From positions 682,001 through 746,000 of the forward strand of contig JBFIES010000001.1 in assembly GCA_041603235.1 (NCBI GenBank): a DNA stretch of 64,000 nt, read 5' to 3'. The DNA is from Panacagrimonas sp041603235 (GTDB lineage: Bacteria > Pseudomonadota > Gammaproteobacteria > Nevskiales > Nevskiaceae). Below, piece by piece: positions 42,135-49,131 of this stretch. Both the position numbers and the translations under genes were made by a program. The stretch's first letter is position 1, and every line of letters begins with the position of its first letter. Below the pieces are notes generated by a model. That model did no database searches. It was not told where the DNA came from and saw only the letters and a program-made list of their open reading frames with translations.

Positions 42135-43450
42135 CAGACCAGCACTCCGCCTTCCATGAATCCGACAGCGCGCAAATCTCGGTACCAGCGCTCAGCGGGA
42201 TGTTCTTTCACGAATCCGTGGCCACCCAGAAGCTGCACCGCATCCGAACCGATCTGCATGCCCTTGTCTGCGCAGAGGCGCCTTGCCAATGCAGTCGGCT
42301 CATGAAAATCCAGACCTTGCTCGGCGCGGCTGGCGGCACGGTAGGTCAGCAGGCGCATGCCTTCCAACTCGATGGCCATATCCGAAATGCTGAAGGCCAC
42401 CGCCTGACGATGGCTGATGGGCTCACCGAACGCCGAACGCTCATTAACGTAGGGCACCAGATAATCAAGCGCTGCGTGTGCCGCCCCCAGACTCAAGGCA
42501 CACCACCCCAGCCGCGATAGATTGATGCAGTCGGCATAGACCTGCGCCGATCCGTTCGCGAGCTGCGCGCCAAACGGAACCTGGACCTGATCCAACTGCA
42601 CGCTGCCCGTTGCCGCACTTCGCAGCCCCATGGCTGGCTCGGCGCGGACACTCAGCCCTTTGGAGGAAGACTCCACAATGAACAGCGCAGGCCCCCGCCC
42701 CTCGACGTGAGCCGCAATGACAAACACTTCTGCCTGCACAGCCAGCGGCACCAATGACTTGGTCCCTTCCAGTACATAACCAGACGGCGTGCGCCTGGCT
42801 GTCGTCTTGAGCCGGAAAGGGTCGAACAGCGCCGTTGGCTCCTGAATCGCCAGAGCAGCGGCAGGCACCTGCTCTCCGACAAATTCGGGCAGATAAACAG
42901 ACTGCTGCTCTGCATTGCCCCAAAGTGCCAAGGCATTGGCGACCGCGCTTGGTGCCAGACACGCCCAAGCCATGCCCAGATCACCATGTGCGAGCGCCTC
43001 TGTCACCAATACATGCGTCATGGCGCTGCGATCATTACCCACACCGCCCAGCGATTCGGGCACACCTAGCAAATGAATGCCTAGATCACGTGCATCGCTC
43101 AGGATCTGGGCCGGAGTCTCGCAGTGCGTGTCTGCATCCAGCGCCGCGGGTCGCAGCTGTTCGGCAGCAAAATCCCTGCAGGTGTCGCGAAACATCTCTT
43201 GCTCGTCACTCAGGCTCAGATCGAAAAGCCCAGCACCCTGCACATTTGCGGGTCGCTCCGAATGATTCCGAGTACTGACGGCCTTGAACATTCGGCTGGC
43301 CGCGCCAGCACTGGCAAAGCCAGCTCGCGCAGCCGCATTGATCACGGCCTCCGATGGCCCGCGGGCACCCATGCGGTCAATCCATTTCAGGCCAGCGTAA
43401 CGATTGAGCAGACGCAAGCCCAATCCCATTGCATCTTTTGCCTTGGGCAT
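42134..43450 (-). CDS. Acyl-CoA dehydrogenase (second of a pair)
   Basis: A 438-residue protein with an N-terminal extension of about 70 residues before the standard fold starts (LSLSDEQEMFRDTCRDFAAEQLRP). The flavin loop is degenerate (ALAIQEPTALFDPFRLKTTA instead of TEPxxGSD), and VLEGTKSLVPLA replaces NGxKxxITN. The C-terminal VQLLGGHGFVKEHPAERWYRDLRAVGFMEGG is kept. It may be a diverged partner subunit of the enzyme encoded directly downstream. Confidence 0.87.
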   Translation of the reverse strand: MPKAKDAMGLGLRLLNRYAGLKWIDRMGARGPSEAVINAAARAGFASAGAASRMFKAVSTRNHSERPANVQGAGLFDLSLSDEQEMFRDTCRDFAAEQLRPAALDADTHCETPAQILSDARDLGIHLLGVPESLGGVGNDRSAMTHVLVTEALAHGDLGMAWACLAPSAVANALALWGNAEQQSVYLPEFVGEQVPAAALAIQEPTALFDPFRLKTTARRTPSGYVLEGTKSLVPLAVQAEVFVIAAHVEGRGPALFIVESSSKGLSVRAEPAMGLRSAATGSVQLDQVQVPFGAQLANGSAQVYADCINLSRLGWCALSLGAAHAALDYLVPYVNERSAFGEPISHRQAVAFSISDMAIELEGMRLLTYRAASRAEQGLDFHEPTALARRLCADKGMQIGSDAVQLLGGHGFVKEHPAERWYRDLRAVGFMEGGVLV

Positions 43451-43471
43451 GATTGAGACCCTCTGGCGGAA

Positions 43472-43948
43472 TCAGGCGGCGTCGCGCGTCGTCTTGCTAC
43501 TCGCAGCTTCTGCCAGGCGCTCCAGCCAGGTATCGGCCAAAGCGGAAAACTTGCCCTTGATGAAAGCCGGGGCCACCAGTCGATACATCAAGGGGACCGG
43601 CACGTCCTTGATTTCGCCCTTGACGCGCATCGTGAGCTTGCTGCCTTCGTGACGCAGGCAGCCTTCGAGCTGAGCGTTGCCAACACCGGGGACCGGCGTC
43701 CAACGCATCTCGGCTTTTTTCTGATCAACCGCGAATTTGGCGCCAAAACTGGCGTCGTGAGCAATCTTGGCCACCGACGAACCGATGGTCTGGATATCAA
43801 TGCGGTAAGACTGTCCGTCGATCTTGCTCAGCTTCTTGAGCTTGGGAAATTTCTTGAGCGTTGCGTCCAGATCACTGAGCACGCCCAGCAGTTGATCAGC
43901 CGATACCTCTGAAGCCAGTGCGCATTCAACGTCAATCTTGATATCCAT
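43472..43948 (-). CDS. SRPBCC-like protein, function unknown
   Basis: A 158-residue protein starting at 43948 (MDIKIDVECALASEV) after GAGGAA; the frame extends upstream but without support. It alternates strands and ends in a long helix as SRPBCC proteins do: MRWTPVPGVGNAQLEGCLRHE, then RVKGEIKDVPVPLMYRLVAPAF. It resembles the gene product at 40453 in outline only. It lies 21 bases upstream of the acyl-CoA dehydrogenase pair, so it probably belongs to the same unit. Confidence 0.65.
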   Translation of the reverse strand: MDIKIDVECALASEVSADQLLGVLSDLDATLKKFPKLKKLSKIDGQSYRIDIQTIGSSVAKIAHDASFGAKFAVDQKKAEMRWTPVPGVGNAQLEGCLRHEGSKLTMRVKGEIKDVPVPLMYRLVAPAFIKGKFSALADTWLERLAEAASSKTTRDAA

Positions 43949-44048
43949 GCTGATTCCTCTGCCAGTTGCGACGCAGAGTGTCACGCAAATTCTCGGCCTA
44001 CCTTGGCCGGCGCGTCACCTCATGCGTCAGGCCAGCCAAGCGACGAAC

Positions 44049-44615
44049 TTACTGACCGAGCGCCTTCAGAATCCGTTGGAAAATTTCGTCCAGATCACCG
44101 ACACCCGGCACGGTCACAACCTTGCCCTGCTTGCTGTAGAAGTCGAGCAAGGGGCTCGTCTCTTCGTTGTAGACGTCAATACGGTGGCGAATGACTTCTT
44201 CCTTGTCGTCGGTGCGGCCTTCTTTCTGCGCACGATCCAGCAGGCGCTTGACGATCTCCTCGTCTGACACGTGAAGGTGAATCGCACGGTCAACAGGAGG
44301 AAGATTTAGACGACCCAGCATCTGGTCCAGGACTTCAGCCTGGGCCGTATTCCGCGGAAAGCCATCCAGAATGCAGCCCTTGCCGGCGTCCGGCTGAGCC
44401 AGACGCTCTTCAACGATGCCAATCACGATGGAGTCGGCAACCAGCCCGCCTTCGTCCATGATCTTCTTGGCCTGCAAGCCCAATGGCGTTCCAGCCTTGA
44501 CCGCAGCCCGCAGCGCGTCGCCGGTAGAAATCTTTGGGATTCCAAAGTGCTTGACCAGCATTTCACCTTGGGTGCCCTTCCCAGATCCGGGCGCGCCCAG
44601 CATTACAAGTCTCAT
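44049..44615 (-). CDS. adk: Adenylate kinase (short-lid form)
   Basis: Interconverts ATP + AMP and 2 ADP. The 188-residue protein has the P-loop GAPGSGKGTQGEML, the AMP site STGDALRAAV, GFPRNTAQAEVLD, and DRAQKEGRTDDKEEVIRHRIDVY. The lid is short, with no zinc-type cysteines. Enterobacterial Adk is about 214 residues; the short form is typical of Xanthomonadales and relatives and is one of the lineage clues in this window. A small inverted repeat covers the region just before its start codon. Confidence 0.95.
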   Translation of the reverse strand: MRLVMLGAPGSGKGTQGEMLVKHFGIPKISTGDALRAAVKAGTPLGLQAKKIMDEGGLVADSIVIGIVEERLAQPDAGKGCILDGFPRNTAQAEVLDQMLGRLNLPPVDRAIHLHVSDEEIVKRLLDRAQKEGRTDDKEEVIRHRIDVYNEETSPLLDFYSKQGKVVTVPGVGDLDEIFQRILKALGQ

Positions 44616-44619
44616 AGTT

Positions 44620-44634
44620 GGTTTTCCGAAAACC
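44620..44634 (-). promoter_or_regulatory. Palindrome directly upstream of adk
   Basis: GGTTTTC-C-GAAAACC, a perfect 7-bp inverted repeat around one base, ends 5 bases before the adk start codon. It contains the only Shine-Dalgarno-like GGA of the leader. It could be a protein-binding site or an mRNA hairpin; the one-base loop makes a hairpin less stable. Function is inference. Confidence 0.35.
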
Positions 44635-44810
44635 CTGACAGAAAGCCGGTTCGGGCCAATGGCCGCGCAGCCCGGACATAAAGCGCAGATTGTACCGTCT
44701 TGAGCATCAGAATCGACCCGAATTTCATTTTTTCCATCTCCCTGATTATTTTCAGGTGCGACTTGTGTGCCCGCAAAAGGCCTATCCGACCTGGCTTGCC
44801 CAACTTGCTT

Positions 44811-46538
44811 TCACGCAGTTTCCGCGAGCCGCCTCACCGCGCTATCGGTGGTTAAATGTATTCTGGAATCATCGAGTTGCCGTAAAAGTTCCGTGCCCGA
44901 AAGACGGTCCATGACCGGGCCCTTAACCTCTGAAAGGTGCAACGTGATGCCCTTTTCCCGCAAGGAGCGCTCGAAAGATTCCAGCATCTGCAAGCCACTG
45001 GCATCAATGTAGCCAACGCCAGAGAGAATGAGGATCAGCCCCTTCAAGTCCTTCTCGCCGGCAACAATATTGAGAAGGTCATTCTCCAGACGCGGCGCGT
45101 TGGCGAAATAGAAATTCTCGTCAACGCGCAGGATGAGCAATCCGGGCCAGGTCGTGACCTCGTGTCGATCGACGTTGCGAAAATGCTCCGTTCCCGGAAT
45201 GCGCCCGACGATCGCGATGTGGGGCCTGCTGGTCCTGTACAGAAACGCGGCCGCCCCCAAAATGACTCCTGCCATGAGACCGCCTTCGATCCCCATCACC
45301 AGCACGCCGATGATCGTGGCGCCCTGGGCCAGACCGTCAGCCCGATCATAGGACCAGGTGTGCTTCAGCGCAGGCAGGTCAATCAACTGCATCACGGCAA
45401 CGACGATGATGGCCGAGAGCACCGCCTTGGGCAGGTCGGCGAGCATGCCTGCAAAAAACATCGTCGCCAGCGCCACCCATACCGCTGTGACCACGGCCGC
45501 GGCCTGAGTCTTCGCACCGGCCTCGAAATTGACGATGGACCTGGAAAATCCACCGGCAACCGGCATGGCGCCCACGAGCGCTCCAAAGACGTTGCTACTG
45601 CCCAAGGCCATGAGTTCGCGATTCGGGTTGATACGTTCGTGTCTGCGAAATGCCAGCGCACGCGCAACTGAAATGCTTTCCACGTAGCCGATGACGGCGA
45701 TCATGGCAGCGCCCGGCAACAACACCAGCCAACCTTCCTGCGTCAGAAACGCGAAACTGAGGTCTGGCAATCCATGCGGCACCACCCCGACAACGGCGAC
45801 ATTATGGCGCTCCGCCAGCCCAAGCCATGCGCACATCATGGTGGCAACCACAACCAGTAGAAGTGGCGCCGTCCTCGAAAGGGTGCGCGCCAGTGATTCT
45901 CTGACCCCCAGAAGCTGGAGCCCGGCAATCAAGGGGCTACGCGCCAGCAGAAGAAGGATCACCGAAATCGCGCCGATCGTCACCGTCACTGGGTTCACAC
46001 TGTCCAAGCTTCCACCCACAGACAGCACCAGCTCCTGAAAATGACCGTCCCTCGGCACTGTGACGCCGAGCAAGGGGGCAACTTGCGTACCGAGGATGAA
46101 GATGGCCGCACCCGTCGTAAACCCCGACAACACCGGATGGCTGATGAAGTGCGTCAGCCACCCCATGCGCAGCAAGGACAGGCCCACAAGCAATACACCG
46201 GTCAAGGCAGACAGGATCAGCGCACCGCTAAGGTATTTATCCGAGTCAGCCCCCGCATAGGCTGTCAGCGTTGATGCCACCATGACAGCTGCAACAGCGA
46301 CAGGCCCGACCGATAAAGTTCTGCTGCTACCGAGGAACGCGTAGATGACTGGCGGCAGCACACTGGCATACAAACCGATCTCCGGCGGCAAGCCCGCCAA
46401 TACAGCATAAGCCAGAGCCTGCGGTATCAGCAGAATCGCCGTAATGCTTCCGGCGAGCACGTCTTGCGGCAAATTGCTGCCACGTTGCTGCAGCACATCC
46501 AAAAGCAGCGGAAAAACGCGCTGCAACAGTTCGCGCAT
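44811..46538 (-). CDS. SulP family anion permease with STAS domain
   Basis: A 575-residue permease of the SLC26/SulP family. The N-terminal portion has the DVLAGSITAILLIPQALAYAVLAGLPPEIGLYASVLPPVIYAFLGSSRTLSVGPVA signature spread over the first helices, and 10-12 hydrophobic segments follow. The last ~110 residues form a STAS domain (LRVDENFYFANAPRLENDL, GLILILSGVGYIDASGLQML). It overlaps the upstream metallo-hydrolase stop by one base (TGATG). In this sulfur operon it probably exports or imports sulfite/sulfate. Confidence 0.93.
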   Translation of the reverse strand: MRELLQRVFPLLLDVLQQRGSNLPQDVLAGSITAILLIPQALAYAVLAGLPPEIGLYASVLPPVIYAFLGSSRTLSVGPVAVAAVMVASTLTAYAGADSDKYLSGALILSALTGVLLVGLSLLRMGWLTHFISHPVLSGFTTGAAIFILGTQVAPLLGVTVPRDGHFQELVLSVGGSLDSVNPVTVTIGAISVILLLLARSPLIAGLQLLGVRESLARTLSRTAPLLLVVVATMMCAWLGLAERHNVAVVGVVPHGLPDLSFAFLTQEGWLVLLPGAAMIAVIGYVESISVARALAFRRHERINPNRELMALGSSNVFGALVGAMPVAGGFSRSIVNFEAGAKTQAAAVVTAVWVALATMFFAGMLADLPKAVLSAIIVVAVMQLIDLPALKHTWSYDRADGLAQGATIIGVLVMGIEGGLMAGVILGAAAFLYRTSRPHIAIVGRIPGTEHFRNVDRHEVTTWPGLLILRVDENFYFANAPRLENDLLNIVAGEKDLKGLILILSGVGYIDASGLQMLESFERSLREKGITLHLSEVKGPVMDRLSGTELLRQLDDSRIHLTTDSAVRRLAETA

Positions 46539-47233
46539 CAGGACTGGCCGCAGGCCAGATTTGCAGGCACCGCAATGTCCATGAGTTTCGGATCCGGCAG
46601 ATTGAGATTGTTCATGATCTCCACATACTCCGCCTCCGTCTTTCCGGCCAGGCGCGGATTGGCGCGCATCTCCTCACCGATACTGGATGACGTCCAACCC
46701 TTGTAGTCGTGGCAGGGATAGACCGTGGTCTCAGGCGGAAGCGCAAACAATTTGTTGACGATCGAGTCCCACGATTTATGCGGATCGCCACCCTGAAAAT
46801 CAGTCCGCCCGGAACCTCTGATCAGGAGAACATCTCCGGTAAACACCGCGCTGGGCTTATCTGGGTTGAGAACGAAGCTGAATGATTCATTGGTGTGTCC
46901 CGGCGTGTAGAGCGCTCGCAACTTCACGCCATCGATGGAAACGGTTTCGCCCTCACGAATCGAACTGGAAACACAGGCCGCCTTGGTAAATTCACCCATG
47001 ACTGTCACACAATCAGTGCGATCACGAAGATCGCCCAAACCCGTAATGTGATCTGCATGCGTGTGCGTATCAATTGCGCGCACCAGTTTGAGATCCAGAT
47101 CATTGATCAGGCTCAGATACTGATCCACCAACTCCTTCACGGGGTCGATGATCACGGCTTCGCGGCCCCACCCAGAGGCGAGCAGATAGGTATAGGTACT
47201 GGATTTGGAATCAAATAGCTGTCTGAAAATCAT
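46538..47233 (-). CDS. Persulfide dioxygenase-like metallo-beta-lactamase-fold protein
   Basis: A 231-residue protein of the ETHE1/Blh glyoxalase-II-like group. The metal motif is DTHTHADHITGLGDLR, later ligands are in YTPGHTNESFSF, VFTGDVLLIRGSGRTDFQ and YPCHDYKGW. This group oxidises glutathione persulfide to sulfite. It is the first gene of the operon with the SulP permease and lies beside YeeE/YedE genes and a CsoR-family regulator, all matching a role in removing excess sulfide. Confidence 0.92.
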   Translation of the reverse strand: MIFRQLFDSKSSTYTYLLASGWGREAVIIDPVKELVDQYLSLINDLDLKLVRAIDTHTHADHITGLGDLRDRTDCVTVMGEFTKAACVSSSIREGETVSIDGVKLRALYTPGHTNESFSFVLNPDKPSAVFTGDVLLIRGSGRTDFQGGDPHKSWDSIVNKLFALPPETTVYPCHDYKGWTSSSIGEEMRANPRLAGKTEAEYVEIMNNLNLPDPKLMDIAVPANLACGQS

Positions 47234-47241
47234 AGTTGGCT

Positions 47242-47259
47242 AATACCCCCGGAGGTACT
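47242..47259. promoter_or_regulatory. Candidate CsoR-family operator upstream of the persulfide dioxygenase gene
   Basis: AATACCCCC-GGAGGTACT, an 18-base inverted repeat with 7 of 9 pairs, ending about 9 bases from the ATG at 47233. The ATAC-N8-GTAC spacing equals that of the site at 48307-48326 over the regulator start, and the C-tract/G-tract form is that of CsoR/CstR-family operators. Confidence 0.55.
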
Positions 47260-47289
47260 CATTGGTGACTTGAAGGCTCGCACCAGCGC

Positions 47290-47742
47290 TCAGGCCGGAA
47301 TTGAATTCTCAGCGCCACCTCTTCCGGGTGACGAATTCATTCGATCACGCAGCCACATACCGGCAACCATGGCGACGACGAAGCCGAGAATCTCGGGCGA
47401 GGCCGATGCCAGATTGGCAATCGCCGGTCCTGGACACAGGCCTGCAATTCCCCAGCCAATACCGAAGAACACAGCTCCCAGAATCAGCTGCGGGTCGAGA
47501 TCCTGCTTTGTGGGGAGAAAATACTGGCTAGCAAATACCGGCCTGGAACGACCACTGAGCAGCTGAAAAGTAGGCAGGCTAATGCAGATCGCCGCTCCCA
47601 TCACAAACGCCAGAGATGGATCCCATTGACCCGCGAGGTCGAGGAATCCGATCACCTTGCCCGGGTCGGTCATGCCGGATATCGCGAGGCCGGCTCCGAA
47701 GAGCGTTCCAGCTATCAGCGCTACCAAAGCGTTCGCTCTCAT
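47290..47742 (-). CDS. YeeE/YedE-type (DUF6691) membrane protein, C-terminal half unit
   Basis: A 150-residue protein with four hydrophobic segments and the conserved GIAGLCPGPAIANL loop with its cysteine, the mark of the sulfur-compound transporter family around TsuA. Together with the next gene it corresponds to the two halves of a full-length YeeE/YedE. Its start overlaps the stop of that gene by ATGA, so the two proteins probably form one transporter for thiosulfate or a related sulfur compound. Confidence 0.87.
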   Translation of the reverse strand: MRANALVALIAGTLFGAGLAISGMTDPGKVIGFLDLAGQWDPSLAFVMGAAICISLPTFQLLSGRSRPVFASQYFLPTKQDLDPQLILGAVFFGIGWGIAGLCPGPAIANLASASPEILGFVVAMVAGMWLRDRMNSSPGRGGAENSIPA

Positions 47743-48185
47743 GACGCACCTCCCACAAGGTGTCTAAGCACGTACACCGTGGCGAATCCAGCGGCCATGA
47801 AGGTGCAAGTGGCCACGATAGACCTTTGTGACAGTCGCCCGATCCCGCAAACACCGTGACCTGAGGTACAGCCACCACCCAGCCTCGTGCCGAAACCGAC
47901 AATCAGACCACCGATAATCATGCCGGCCCAGCCGGTCTCAAGCGCCACTTGCCCGAGATCACCGCGCACCAGGCCCACGATCAGAGCCCCGATCACCAAG
48001 CCGCCAAGAAACAAACTACGCCACGGCGTTTGTCTGTCTGCAGGCCCAAATACAAGACTGCCAAGCACGCCGCTCACCCCCGCAATACGCCCATTGAACG
48101 CAAACAGGCAAGCGGCCGCTGTGCCGATCATGGCCCCGCCAATTGCAGCATTTATCCATGAAGGAATATCAACCACGACATTCAT
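47739..48185 (-). CDS. YeeE/YedE-type membrane protein, N-terminal half unit
   Basis: A 148-residue protein with four hydrophobic segments. It carries GFGTRLGGGCTSGHGVCGIGRLSQRS, the cysteine-containing loop that in TsuA lines the thiosulfate pathway. It is the first gene after the divergent CsoR-family regulator. In Agrobacterium and Xylella the comparable pair sits in the BigR-controlled sulfide detoxification operon. Confidence 0.88.
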   Translation of the reverse strand: MNVVVDIPSWINAAIGGAMIGTAAACLFAFNGRIAGVSGVLGSLVFGPADRQTPWRSLFLGGLVIGALIVGLVRGDLGQVALETGWAGMIIGGLIVGFGTRLGGGCTSGHGVCGIGRLSQRSIVATCTFMAAGFATVYVLRHLVGGAS

Positions 48186-48306
48186 TGAGAGTGCTCCTGA
48201 CGTTTAAAGATTTGTGAAAGCGCAATTACGACTGGTCACGCTCCTGCGAAATGACTGACAATTCTTTTCGTCAGCATTCTGCGTGCTCGTTCCAGCAACA
48301 CTGAAA

Positions 48307-48326
48307 GGATACACCATGGGGTATAC
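48307..48326. promoter_or_regulatory. Candidate CsoR-family operator over the regulator start codon
   Basis: GGATACACC-AT-GGGGTATAC, a 20-base inverted repeat with 7 of 9 pairs, centred on the ATG at 48316. Binding here would block translation-start-proximal transcription of the regulator itself (autoregulation). The ATAC-N8-GTAT spacing matches the site at 47242-47259. Confidence 0.55.
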
Positions 48327-48651
48327 AAGCAAAAAGACTACGGCGACTGCAAAACGCGCCAAATCGAAGTCCGCTGAACCGCAGCGGGCCATGCGCCCAC
48401 ACGAGAAAGACGTCAAGAATCGGCTGCGCAGGGTCGAAGGCCAGATCCGGGGCGTGCTTGCGATGATGGACCAGGAGCTCCCCTGCCATGAGATCGCACA
48501 GCAGCTGTCTGCTGCCCGAAAGGCGCTTGATCGGGCCTTCTTTGAAATGATGGCCTGCAGCCTTGAGATGGACGTGGATGCGAGCGCGAGCAAGCAGGCG
48601 CTTCGCGACAACATTGCCGAGAAAACCAGATTGCTCGCGAAGTATTCCTGA
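48316..48651 (+). CDS. CsoR/RcnR/FrmR family repressor, probable persulfide or metal sensor
   Basis: The start at 48316 (MGYTSKKTTATAK) follows AGGA and gives 111 residues. A lysine-rich N-terminal tail of about 25 residues precedes the four-helix family core: VKNRLRRVEGQIRGVLAMMDQELPCHEIAQQLSAARKALDRAFFEMMACSLEMDV. The first conserved Cys is in PCHEI. The second Cys (MMACSL) comes 24 residues later, one residue short of where copper CsoR has its His, and the later CsoR Cys is missing, so copper binding is unlikely. Its sulfur-gene neighbours point to persulfide sensing. Confidence 0.85.
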   Translation: MGYTSKKTTATAKRAKSKSAEPQRAMRPHEKDVKNRLRRVEGQIRGVLAMMDQELPCHEIAQQLSAARKALDRAFFEMMACSLEMDVDASASKQALRDNIAEKTRLLAKYS

Positions 48652-49131
48652 ATCTGGCGGGTTGCTCGTAGCGACTCGGCCCGGAGACGGGCACGCCTCC
48701 AGCCCAGTCCGCGACCCCAGCACATAAGCAACATACCGAAACGGCCAGTCTTTCACCGTTTTGCGGGCTCAGCAGGCAGCGATCAAGACTGCAGCGGCTG
48801 ACAGCCAGATTTCCGCAACCCAACATCCCTCGGAAACGGCGAGAACCGGGCTGAACGACCCGTTTCTGCGGCCTGAATCAGGTTGAATCACGCCTTGACC
48901 GACCGCTTGTCGGTCAAAAGCCTGCGCATTTCGATTCGACTGTTAAGGCAGGATCAACTGGCTGCAGCATGGCCATTCATTTCAAGGGATTCAGGGGCGG
49001 GAAAAGGATGGTTTTACTGGAACGACCAATGTCGAGTCGGCGTCTCCTGCGGGGGCAGGCGTCGGGTCAGGCAGGTCGGCATGCGCTGACAGCGCGCACG
49101 CGCCCTGCTGATTCACTCCGGTCCCCGTGTC
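48652..49131. other. 480-base non-coding stretch
   Basis: Between the CsoR-family gene and the MASE1-GGDEF gene. I see no coding region. It holds one notable inverted repeat at 48895-48917 and presumably the promoter of the GGDEF gene. Confidence 0.5.
48895..48917. repeat. Perfect inverted repeat TTGACCGAC-N5-GTCGGTCAA
   Basis: Nine base pairs on each side of CGCTT. The GACCGAC/GTCGGTC arms look like a TetR-family operator; it could also be a weak terminator, as AAAAG follows. No TetR-type gene is in the window. Confidence 0.5.
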
